NCBI GenBank assembly: GCA_025403435.1
Contig: CM046344.1
Span: forward strand, 20,069,652-20,133,651
Reading direction: 5' to 3'
Source: Artocarpus heterophyllus
Taxonomy: Eukaryota > Streptophyta > Magnoliopsida > Rosales > Moraceae
Length of the DNA: 64,000 nt
Part shown: piece by piece, positions 22,861-33,200 of the stretch
Position numbering within the stretch: position 1 is the first letter of the stretch
How the letters are laid out: every line of letters starts with the position of its first letter
Program-made: the position numbers and the translations under genes
The notes under the pieces: model-generated
Seen by the model: only the letters and a program-made list of their open reading frames with translations
What the model was told of the DNA's origin: nothing
The model's database searches: none

Positions 22861-23500
22861 GAATAAAAGTTATGATTTGCAATATATGATTGCGATATAT
22901 ATTGCATTTGTTTGCAATATGATTTAGAATAAAAGTGATGATTTGCAATATGTGATTGCGATATATATTGCATTTGTATGTAATATGATTCAGAATAAAA
23001 GTTATGATTTGCAATATGTGATTACGATATATATTGCATTTGTATGCAATGAGCCCGTTTGTTTCGATACTTGAATCAAGGTTCAAATCATTTTGCTACA
23101 GTATTTTCTCTCACAAAAATTTAAATCTTCATTCAAATACTCTATTCAAATACTCGAACCAAACGGGTCCAATATGATTCAGAATAAAAGTTATGATTTG
23201 CAAAATGTAATTACGTTATATGGTGCATTTGTTATGCAATAAGTTGCATTTGTTATGCATTTGTATGCAATATGATTCAGAATAAAAGTTATGATTTGCA
23301 ATATGTAACTGCGATATATATTGCATTTGTATGCAATATGATTCAGAATAAAAGTTGTAATTCGCAAAATATAATTGCGTTATATGATGCATTTGTTATG
23401 TAAAAAGTTGCATTTGTTATGCAATAAGTTTTAGAGTACAAATTATGATTAGCAAAAAGAGTTTACATTTTATGTTGCATTTGTTATGCAATAGATTTTA
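22861..23500. repeat. 66-bp tandem repeats interrupted by a MITE
   Basis: The phrase GAATAAAAGT recurs at 22861, 22927, 22993, 23182 and 23346, with near-identical flanks (GATTTGCAATATGTGATT, ATATATTGCATTTGTATGCA). The period is 66 bp, except for one longer unit and a 123-bp excess explained by the MITE at 23051-23170. Degraded units continue to about 23500. Confidence 0.85.
23051..23170. mobile_element. MITE copy 2 (120 bp) in the tandem repeats
   Basis: TIRs GAGCCCGTTTG / CAAACGGGTCC, same family as 10900-11017. Flanked by AAT on both sides. The spacing of repeat landmarks across it (22993 to 23182 = 189) equals the 66-bp period plus 123, which is 120 bp of element plus a 3-bp duplication, so the ends are set by arithmetic as well as by similarity. 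Confidence 0.9.
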
Positions 23501-25842
23501 AAGTACAAGCTATGATTTGCAAGTGTATTTGCATATGATGTGGTTGCATTTGATGTGCTCACTAAGGTTAATAAGAAGGTAACATAAAGTGAAAAGAAAA
23601 TGTCCTACCAGCCTCCTCATTGTGAGGTAATGAAAGTAAAGTTAAAGTTTGACCTCCTAGATGTGAGGTATACGACCTCAAAGTTTGATGGTCTTAAGTC
23701 TTCCACAAGGGAAGCATCACGTTTATGATCTCATTAAAGATGTTGGTACGAACACTAAAAGTTGTAAGATAAAGAAAGTTAAGGAACAAAAAGTGAAAAG
23801 TTAAAGTCAGATAAGGAAAGTTAAAGTGTAAGATAAGAAAAGATAAGGAACAATGATAGAAAGTCAAAGTAAGAAAGAAAGTTCATAAGATGCTCATAAT
23901 CGAAAGTTCATAATTGAGCATAAATGAAAACATGCATTGTGACTGTATTTGATTTGTTTATTATGAAACATTTATATGCTATGAAAAATATTCTGAATAA
24001 TGTTTTATATTAAATATTTATGAAAACATAAATGACGTTATGAAGAGCAATCTGAGAATTGTTTTATATTAAATATTCTATGAAAAAGCGTTTATGAAAA
24101 ACGTTATAGAGATTGCTTTAGAAAAACGTTTATGAGAAACGTTTTAGGAATATTTTATGAAAAATGTTTATGAAAAGTGTTTATGATAAAAGTTTTAAAA
24201 AAAAGTTTATAAATGACGTTTTATAAAAAGCATTCTAAGGATTGCTACATATTAAGTGTTTTATAGAAAACATTTATGAGAAACGTTCTAGAAAAGTTTT
24301 ATGAAGAATGTTTATGAAAGTCGTTTTTATAAATGTCTATGGAAAATATTAATGATATATGTTTTAAGAGAAAGGCTTTCATGAGAAAAGTTTTTAAAGC
24401 ATGTTTAAATGCTTTGTGAGATTTTGTTTGAACTTACTAAGTGAAAGCTCATAAAAAGTTTTTTCATGCTGTAGGTAGTTTTATGGGCGACCAGTAAGAC
24501 CCGTTAGAAGAGCTGGGTGCTGTGGAGGACGGATGCGAGGATATGGGTATGGATACCACTACAGTCATGTTTTCGCTGTTTAAAAGAAATATTTTCCACT
24601 ATTTAATATAGTGTTTTCAAAGTTTTAAGAAAAAAAACAAAGTTTAAAGAAATGTTTCCAAGTTTTAAGATACAGTTTATGAACTGTTTAATATAATTAT
24701 AAAGTTAAGTTTTAAGCAATGTTTTAGTAAATGTTTCTTATTAAGTTTTAAGAAACGATTTGAAATGGTTTTAAAATCAAGTTTTGAGCGAGGTCTCGAC
24801 ATGAATAGCGACAGAGGTCGCATTAGTTTTAAAGAACGTTTAAAGAATGTTTAAAAAAAATAAAAAATAAAAATTATTATAGTATTTTTCTTACAAAGTA
24901 AGTAATATTACTGTTTAAGTAATGACGTTTAAGTAAGTAAAATAACTGCCCGAAAAGGCAGGTCGTCACATACGCACTCAAGAGTCATGTCTCCAACGTA
25001 TCGGTATGCATACTATCATAAAGTTGGGATGTCAACTTTTGGTACATCAAAATACATAAGTCAAGAGTATGGGCCCATTAGTCTTTTCAAGATTAAGACA
25101 CAACACATATGATTGCCAAAAGTAAATTGATTTATACAAATAGAATTATTAATCTAAATCGATTCAACATTATGTCCCGATCTAATACATCGTCACCTAT
25201 GGCAATGTACCAATATTTTTACTCGCGGAGTCCCACTCTGATGACTAAGACAAGCCATCTCCATTTAGGGATGTAGACAACATAACAATCTTAGCATGAA
25301 TAAAGTGCCCAACTTTATTTCCTCGATTGCGGATCTTATGATTTACACCATCCCCTTTATGATTCATGTCTTCCACATAATCTGTCCATCATATGCACGA
25401 TTCTTAAAGGTTTAGACCGATAGTCTCAGACTTTTATTTGCTTATCATACATTCAACAGACATGAACATAAATAGGATAACATTTGATATATGAACAATA
25501 AATAAACTTTTATTGATAAAATGTCTCTGAAAACATATTACAACATTTTACCCCTTAAGGGCACCATGTGTAACACTAAAATCCAAACAATATTCTCCCC
25601 AATCTTTCAACCAAAATAAACAAAAATATCAAACTATTATTAGTATTAAAAATTCATCGAAAGATGATCAAACAAAAAAAGAAAACAAGGATTTTCACGT
25701 CTGTTTCTCTTTCATAGACTTTTTCCTCATTTTCTTAATAACCAAATAGACAAAAACTGACACAATTGTAGAGGAAAAAAAAAACAACCCACATGGTGTC
25801 CCCTGGTGGCTTTCCTTTGCCAACTAATCAAATGTTAGCATC

Positions 25843-26240
25843 GCCATTTTTGTGAGATCTCATTAAAGAAACAAATGGAGAAAGAAAGGGAAGAAGAGAT
25901 CGAGAAATATAGAGGGCCGATTAGGTTTGGGGTCGACAAGGAAGGCTGGGTGTGACAGGGAAAGGGCTTGATGGCGACAGGGTTATAGGGTGCTTCAATG
26001 ATCCATGGTGGGCGTCGATGGGGTGGGATGGGTGTGGGGGTGGTGCCATTTTCATGAGATCTCTGACCCAAAAAAATAATAATAAAAAAAAAGATGGAGA
26101 AAGAAAGAGAGGAAGAGATCGAGAAATGGAGAGATGTCGATGGGGAGGGCTGGGTGTAATGGGCAACGACGGGGTTGGGGGCTTCGATGATCCATGGCAG
26201 GGGTCGACGAAGAGGACTGGGTGTAAGGGTAGGGTGGTTG
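25843..26240. repeat. 202-bp tandem duplication
   Basis: Unit 1 starts at GCCATTTTTGTGAGATCTC (25843) and unit 2 at GCCATTTTCATGAGATCTC (26045). Both contain GGAAGAAGAGATCGAGAAAT or GAGGAAGAGATCGAGAAAT, then GGGCTGGGTGT-like and CAATGATCCATGG/CGATGATCCATGG blocks in the same order. ORFs on both strands here only reflect this GC-richer repeat. Confidence 0.8.
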
Positions 26241-26926
26241 GGCCTAGAGGTGGGGTTGTCAGCTAGGGTAGGAATGGTTAGGTGCCGAGGAGGGTTCGTT
26301 GACGTAGGAGGGGGACGGTAGGTAGGGGTGGGCGATGAGGGAGGAACAGATTGTTGTTTTGGTTTTTTTTCTTTGTTTTTGTTGATTTTAATGATTTTGA
26401 ATTTTTTTCCTAATTTTAAATATTGTTTTAGATATCAAACAAATAGCTATGATTTGGTGTTTTCAGATCAATGGCTATGATTTGTCCTTAATTTTTAATA
26501 TATCAACTATTTAAAGAGTCATTTAGTAATTTTAATCAAAAAATGATATCCAAAAACTTTTAATAGTCAAATTTAATTGTTTGATCGTTAAAATAATCTC
26601 TTAGTAACTAAAATAAAAAGTTAGAGTCGGTTTAATAAAAAAAAGTTAAAGGACTAAAATAAAACTTTTGTAAAAGATGAATGAATAACGTGGCAATTTA
26701 TAATTAAAAAAAAAAGAAGGAAAGAAAAACCTATCTCAAATAAATAAATAAATAAGTAAATAACAAAGGCAATCTACATTCATGGCACAATGGAGAGCGT
26801 AAAACGCTGAAAAGTACAACTTTCACTGTGGAAAAATAGTTAAGAGGAAATGACGCGAAAGAAACGGAAACTAAACAAAAAGATCACATGACCAACGCGA
26901 GGCATCGCATTTGACTAATTATTAAT

Positions 26927-26934
26927 TATATATC
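26927..26934 (+). promoter_or_regulatory. Possible PRT6 TATA element
   Basis: TATATATC in an AT-rich stretch followed within 20-50 bp by CT-rich DNA, an arrangement common at plant transcription starts. The call rests on composition and position only. Confidence 0.25.
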
Positions 26935-27247
26935 TACTATTTTTCTCTTTTCTCACTCCTTTTCTGTCTGTTTCCCGAGATTTTTCCAGAAGAGAGCTTG
27001 GTGAACCGTCTTTGAATCTCTTGTATATCGAGGGAGAGACAGAAAGGAACGCCAATTAACAACCGTCATTGGTTAGGGCACGAAGGAGGAGGAGCTCCGA
27101 TCGCCTGTGGAGAGAATCACTAGGGTTTTTTTCAAATAATTTTGTGGAGCAAACCTGGGGAGCGAGGGCTCTGGGTTGAGTCGGTGCTTGTGTTGCGCGG
27201 ATTTACTGGTGCGGTTCTGGTGCACTGGTGGTTCCGAGGGTGGTGCT

Positions 27248-30200
27248 ATGGATATCGATTCTCCTCCTGAATCTGCTGCGCCTGCTTCTCTCAAGCCCCG
27301 TGATCGAATCGTTCGGGTATGCTGATTCTGATTCCTTTTTCTTTTGGTTTCAATTCTCTCTACTCTTGTTTTTTTTGTCTGAGTTCAATTTGTTTGTGTG
27401 ATTGTCATTTGGGATTGCTCAATTCGTTTTGTCATTGGTGTAGTGCAGCTTTTCCATGTGTTAAATTTCTGGTTTGCGTGGTTGTTCTACGTGTGAAATT
27501 GAAAAATTCAGTTTGAAATATGGATAGATTATTACGTTTTGGATGTGTGGCTATATGCAGAAGTAGTTTATATTTCTATTTCTTTAGCCAAAAACAAAAA
27601 ATTGCACTTGTGTTGTCTGGTTATATGTTTTAGGAAGTGTAAGTTTTGATTCTTTTAGCCAAATAAAATTTAGTGTTCTAATGGAAATGAAAATGTGGGT
27701 TTGTATCTTTTACCAGAGGCTTGCACTAGTAGGAGTCCCTGAGGAATTACTTGATCAGTACCAGCGTGGTCTGGTTGCTTTTGTAAAGGATAATAAAGCT
27801 CGGTTACCGGAGGTGGTGTCGGCTATCTTGCCAAGCGATGAAGACGTGGCAGAATTTCTCAGTGAAGCTAAGCCGGGGTCTCGAAGACAGTCACTGGGAC
27901 TGACCATGAAAAACCACTTCTGTGAGAGTATGTCATGGTTGCAGTGGCTGATGTTCGAGGGCGAACCAGTCTCTGCCTTGAGGGAACTTTCCAGATCGAG
28001 TGTTGGGCAGCGCGGTGTGTGTGGGGCTGTTTGGGGGATGAAGGATATTGCATATAGATGTAAAACGTGTGAACATGACCCTACTTGTGCAATTTGTGTT
28101 CACTGTTTTCAGGACGGGAACCACGCGGACCATGATTACTCGGTTATTTATACGAGTGGCGGTTGTTGCGACTGTGGGGATATTACAGCATGGAAAAAAG
28201 AAGGATTTTGTTCAAAGCATAAAGGTGCAGAACAAATACAGCCTCTTCCGGCGCAGTTTGCTGAATCTGTTGGGCCTGTTCTTGATGCTCTCTTTAACTG
28301 TTGGAAAAACAAGCTATTGCTTGCAGAAACTGCCTGTCAGGAAATCACTAGAGCAAGTGATCATGCTACGGAGTGTAAGAAGAGTGCAATCGAGCTTACC
28401 TTTGTGATTGTTGAGATGCTTTTAGATTTTTGTAAGCAAAGTGAGAGTTTACTTAGTTTTATTTCAAAGAGGGTTTCCTCATCATCCGGTTTATTGGGGA
28501 TTATGGTAAGGGGAGAATGTTTCCTAAACGAGGTTGCTGTGAAAAAGCTCCATGAGTTGCTTCTAAAATTGCTTGGAGAACCCACTTTCAAGTATGAATT
28601 TTCTAAAGTATTTCTAAGTTACTACCCAACTGTTGTAAGTGAAATCATAAAAGAGTGCAACGATGATGCTATGAAAAAGCATCAATTGCTTTCTATATTC
28701 TCTGTGCAAATCTTCACTGTTCCAACTCTAACTCCTCGCCTTGTGATGGAAATGAACCTATTGTCTATGCTGTTGGGATGTTTGGGAGACATTTTCTTTT
28801 CTTGTGCGAGTGAAGACGGTCGTTTACAGGTGATATATTGACAATTGCTTCTGTTTATATTTGCTGAATTTTGAACATGATAATATTCCTTTCTACTTGC
28901 GTTATTTGGTGTGCTTCCATGTTGGAGTTTATGACTAGTACTGAACATAGTTTGTAGATGTACTTCCAATTAATGACATGTTAAATGCAAGTCTGTGTGC
29001 TCTTAAAAGCAAAGCTTTTATAATACTCTTTTAGGGATTTTTGGGTAGTTGGTATTTCTATTAGCTAAATTAAAGAGGATGTTGCAGATTTACCGTCCAG
29101 CCAGAATGATTATTGTTCTATCTATGATTACCTTCTCCAGGAAAGGCAATAAGAAATCTTGAAGTAGAATTTATTACAACCAAATTATGCCTGCAGAAAC
29201 CAAACAGAGAAAGAGAGGAATAGAGAGAATGAGAAGAGAACTTAGAGAGAAATTCTGAATAATTAATATCATAAGGAATACAATCAATAGGTGTTTTCAT
29301 TGAAAAATAAAAACATAATAATGAAAAGAATCAAATGACAAGGTAAACTTAATCAAATGCTGAAGAGTATAAAAATACATAAGACAGTAAGGTTCATTCT
29401 AAACCTTATACTTACGCCTTTTTTTTTTTTGAAAAACCTTTTACTTACACCTTATGTGAGTAATGATCTAATATTTTGATCTCTATCACCAAATATCATT
29501 TCTGTCATTTTGATGCGTCACTCTTTTCCTTGAATGGTTAATGATGTCTTTAATTTAATGACGTCTAATGATGTTTGTTACAAATAATAACAATGACGAT
29601 GTGATTTATTTAATGGTGCTCAAGGAAATCAAGGAACTTCCATGTCAATGCATCATTGAACTGCCTTTTATTATTGCATTATATCATAGTCTAATTGTAC
29701 TCCAACGTTTCTTGGATTCCACAGTTCCACTATTAATGACAAATCTAGTGGATGTAGACCTCATTTTGAATATTAAATCTGTTGGGTTATTTCATGTTCT
29801 TTTGCTCACTTGTCAACATCATCTTTTTATCAGTGTTGTATCTGACACATAATGTTAAAAAGGATGCGAAAAAACACTAACCGGTCATAATAACAAAGGA
29901 ATGACTTAAAGACTTGGAGCTGCATAGTTGGTAATACTTCATATGTTTATTCTTTCTGTATATTTATATTTATTTTATCTGAACTAAACGCCACGATGTT
30001 CTTCATCCTTAGTAGCATTAAATGATGAAATATACACGACATATTTACATTAGGGCTTCTTGGTTTTCAAACTAAGTCTGTTTGTTCCATACTTCGTTAT
30101 TCTTTTAGGGGAAATTTTTTTATGCACTTTTTTTTTAATTTTTTAAGTTTTGGAATGTGTTTCCTGATGTTTATGATTTACCTAGAATTTTCTTTTCTTT

Positions 30201-33200
30201 TCTTTTCTTTTCTTCTCTTCTTTCTCTCTCTCTCTCGCTATATATATAAAATAATATATATATATATATATATTTATCTGGTTTTTTTTTTTTAATGATT
30301 TCCCCTTGCAGGTTACCAAGTGTGGGAATTTGTATGAGACCACCCTTCGCGTGGTTGAAGATATTCGATTTGTTATGGGTCATGCTGCAGTCCGCAGTTA
30401 TGTAACCAAAGACCGGCAAGATATCACAAGAACTTGGATGAGACTCTTGACTTATGTGCAAGGGATGAACCCTCAAAAGAGAGAAACAGGACTCCATATT
30501 GAAGAAGAAAACGAGAATATGCATTTACCATTTGTGTTGGGTCATTCTATCGCCAACATTCACTCTCTTTTGGTGGATGGGGCATTTTCTGTTGCTAGTG
30601 AAGATACAGATGATGAGATCAGTCTTAAAACATATGAACAAGATACAGAGGATGGAGATAGCCTTAGACATTCAAAGGTTGGACGTCTCTCCCAGGAAAG
30701 TTCTGCTTGCAGTGCAATTGGGAGGAGTTCTTTTTCTGTGTCAACACCAAACGTTGAGGTTAAATTAGATGCCTTAATTCCTCCTTCAGTGACATGCTTA
30801 ACACGTGAGTGCTTAAGGGCCATTGAGAATTGGTTGACTGTTGATAATACATCTGGCGCTTTACTTGGTGCGTGGTCTCCGAGTACAAGTGATATCTCTA
30901 ATAGCAATTTTTCAGCATTGAAAAAAACGTTGATCAAGATTAGAAAAGGCAGATCCATACTTGGTAAACTGGCTGGTTTAACTGAAGATCAAGGCGGGCG
31001 ATGTTCTTCACATGTACGTAGTGGTTCCCGCTTCAGTGTTAACTTGCAGAATGATAAAAGTACGGGGCTGGAGAGTAAATCAATGGTTATTGGTGAAAGT
31101 GGTTCAGTTAATGCCCAGACACCTGCAAGCTTCAATGACAGTGTCGTCGAAGGAGATGGTGCCATGGACTTGGATGCTTTACGTGTTTTGTGCTTGTCGG
31201 ATTGGCCAGACATAGTATATGATGTTAGTTCACAGGATATTTCAGTTCATATTCCATTACATCGTTTTCTGTCTTTGCTTCTACAGAAAGCATTAAGAAG
31301 ATGTTTTGGTGAATTTGTAGTACCAAATACGGCTTCTGCTAGTTCGGCATTGATGTTGTCGGCAATCCACACTGATTTCTTTGGACAAATTCTTAATGGC
31401 TGCCACCCATATGGGTTTTCTGCGTTTGCAATGGAGCATCCTTTAAGGATTAGGGTATTCTGTGCTGAGTTTCACGCTGGAATGTGGCGGAAGAATGGGG
31501 ATGCTGCTCTGTTATCTTGTGAGTGGTACCGTTCAGTACGTTGGTAAGTGTATTTAGAAAATATACCTATTTGGTGGAAAAAATCCACATGCACACACGC
31601 ATGCACATTAGAGAGGTCACATGATGTAATGGTGTTACTTATTGCTTTGCCTCTTGCTTGCATTGCTGCAGGTCTGAACAAGGTTTGGAGCATGATCTCT
31701 TTTTGTTGCAATGTTGCGCTGCAATGGCTCCAGCTGATCCTTACATTCATAGAATTCTAGAACGCTTTGGTCTCTCGAGCTACCTCTCTCTGAATCTTGA
31801 GTGCTGCAATGAGTATGAACCTGTATTAGTGCAAGAAATGCTTATTCTTCTCATACACATTGTTAAAGAGAGGCGATTTTCTGGGCTAACTAAAGCTGAA
31901 AGTTTGAAACGAGAGTTGATTTACAAGTTAGCCATTGGGGATTTCACTCATAGTCAATTGGTGAAATCTTTGCCTCGTGATCTCTCCAAGTTTGAGCAGC
32001 TCCAGGAAATCTTGGATGCCATCGCTGTGTATTCTAATCCATCTGGCTTCAATCAGGGCACCTATTCACTACGTTGGACATATTGGAATGAGCTAGATTT
32101 GTACCATCCTCGTTGGAACTCTAGGGATCTACAAGTAGCAGAAGAAAGGTATTTACGGTTTCGTGGTACTTCGGCATTGACTACTCAGTTGCCTAGATGG
32201 AGTAAGGTTTATATTCCTCTCAAGGGGATAGCTAGAGTAGCTACTTGTAAGGCTGTCCTTCAAATTGTTCGTGCTGTCTTATTCTATGCTGTTTTTACTG
32301 ATAAAACAACTGAATCACGTGCTCCAGATAGTGTTCTTTTAACTTCATTGCACTTGCTTTCATTATCATTGGACGTATGTGTTCAACAGAAGGAATCTAA
32401 TGATCTTTCCTGTTATGATGGAGATTCAATTCCCATGCTAGCTTTTGCTGGTGAAGAAATTAATGAGGGATTAAATTATGGTGCTGGGGAACAAAGCTTG
32501 TTGTCACTTCTTGTTTTATTGATGAGAATGCATAGGACAGAAAATCCTGAGTTCTTGGATGCAGGAAGTTGCAATCTTTCATCTTTAATTGAGAGCTTGT
32601 TGAAGAATTTTGCTGAAATTGATTCTGGATGCATGGCCAAACTGCAACAACTTGCACCTGAAGTGGTTAGTCATCTTCCACAAGCTACTTCAAATGCCGA
32701 CGCAAATATGTCAAAGTCAGCTTCTGAGAGTGAGAAGCGCAAAGCAAAAGCAAGAGAGAGACAGGCTGCAATATTAGAAAAAATGAGAGCTGAGCAAGCT
32801 AAATTTTTGGCTAGCATGGACACCAACATGGATGATGGTTCAAAATCTGAACAAGAAGCTAGTAAACCTGATGTTGAAAATGAACCAGATGAGTCTGCAC
32901 AAATTGTTTGCTCCCTTTGTCATGATTCAAATTCTGAAAGCCCACTATCGTTCTTGATTCTTCTCCATAAATCAAGGCTTTTGAGCTTTGTTGATCGAGG
33001 CCCCCCTTCTTGGGAGCATCCCCCTAAATTAGACAAGGTTTCTAGGGCCATGAACAGGATGACTGAGCAACATGGAAAAGGCACTTTTTCAGGTGGTTTG
33101 GGATCAATGTCTTCTTCTGAGTTGGCACAGTTTGTTCAGAATGCAGTGACAGAATTTGCCTATCATGGCCAGCCTAGTGAAATGGGTAATTTTCTGGAAT

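Larger units (their letters stand above)
19715..24970 (+). mobile_element. 5.26-kb noncoding LTR-type insertion (solo LTR or LARD-like)
   Basis: It begins TGTAACACCT and ends AGGTCGTCACA, imperfectly inverted TG...CA ends. Flanks are TACAC (19710-19714) and TACGC (24971-24975), a 5-bp target duplication with one change. A TATA box TTTTATAAAAG lies near 19920-19930, followed by a CT-rich leader. This is the same design as the solo LTR at 56407-58563, so the insertion is probably in plus orientation. No coding domain is found in any frame. It holds several tandem-repeat fields (21985-22200, 22861-23500, about 24000-24330). Either a very long solo LTR, as in some Tat/Ogre elements, or a non-autonomous large retrotransposon derivative. 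I could not find an internal LTR pair. Confidence 0.75.
10566..25575 (-). mobile_element. Copia LTR retrotransposon, complete outline, nested insertion inside
   Basis: The boundaries are defined by LTR ends TGTTGGAAAAG (10566) and GTGTAACA (25575). A perfect 5-bp target site duplication CTAAA lies at 10561-10565 and 25576-25580. On the minus strand the order is 5' LTR (25575-18366, split by 19715-24970), primer-binding site (18363-18352), leader, gag, protease, integrase, RT, RNase H, a purine-rich tract at about 12548-12562, and 3' LTR (12547-10566). This PR-INT-RT-RH order is that of Copia. All coding domains carry stops or shifts. By eye the first 110 bases of the two LTRs differ at about one site in ten, so it is an old insertion. 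Confidence 0.9.
18366..25575 (-). repeat. Copia 5' LTR (copy D), split by a 5.26-kb insertion
   Basis: Two parts, 18366-19714 and 24971-25575, are together colinear with LTR C. The left part ends in CTACAC within the block ATCTATGAATAATAGGCCTA. The right part resumes with TACGCACTCAAGAGTCATG. Removing 19715-24970 and one duplicated pentamer gives about 1.95 kb, close to the 1982 bp of LTR C. The site corresponding to MITE copy 1 is empty here. Confidence 0.9.
25581..27247. other. PRT6 upstream region and 5' leader
   Basis: AT-rich DNA without a supported gene. It contains a diverged 202-bp tandem duplication (25843-26240) and a GT-rich stretch to about 26340. CT-rich DNA (26940-26980) and a purine-rich stretch (27025-27050) look like the PRT6 5' leader. 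A TATATATC at 26927-26934 is a possible TATA element about 320 bp before the start codon. The transcription start is not determined. Confidence 0.5.

Noticed and set aside
22861..23500. Regular 66-bp repeats, considered as a CRISPR-like array
   Set aside because: Units are directly adjacent with no unique spacers, in a plant transposon. The only interruption is a MITE.
25835..26266. ORFs on both strands near the PRT6 promoter
   Set aside because: They arise from the 202-bp GC-richer duplication; no domain.
28048..28407. 119-aa ORF in another frame of PRT6 exon 2
   Set aside because: Shadow of the UBR-box exon; no domain.
29568..29852. 94-aa ORF in PRT6 intron 2
   Set aside because: Wholly intronic, low complexity, no domain, no splice support.
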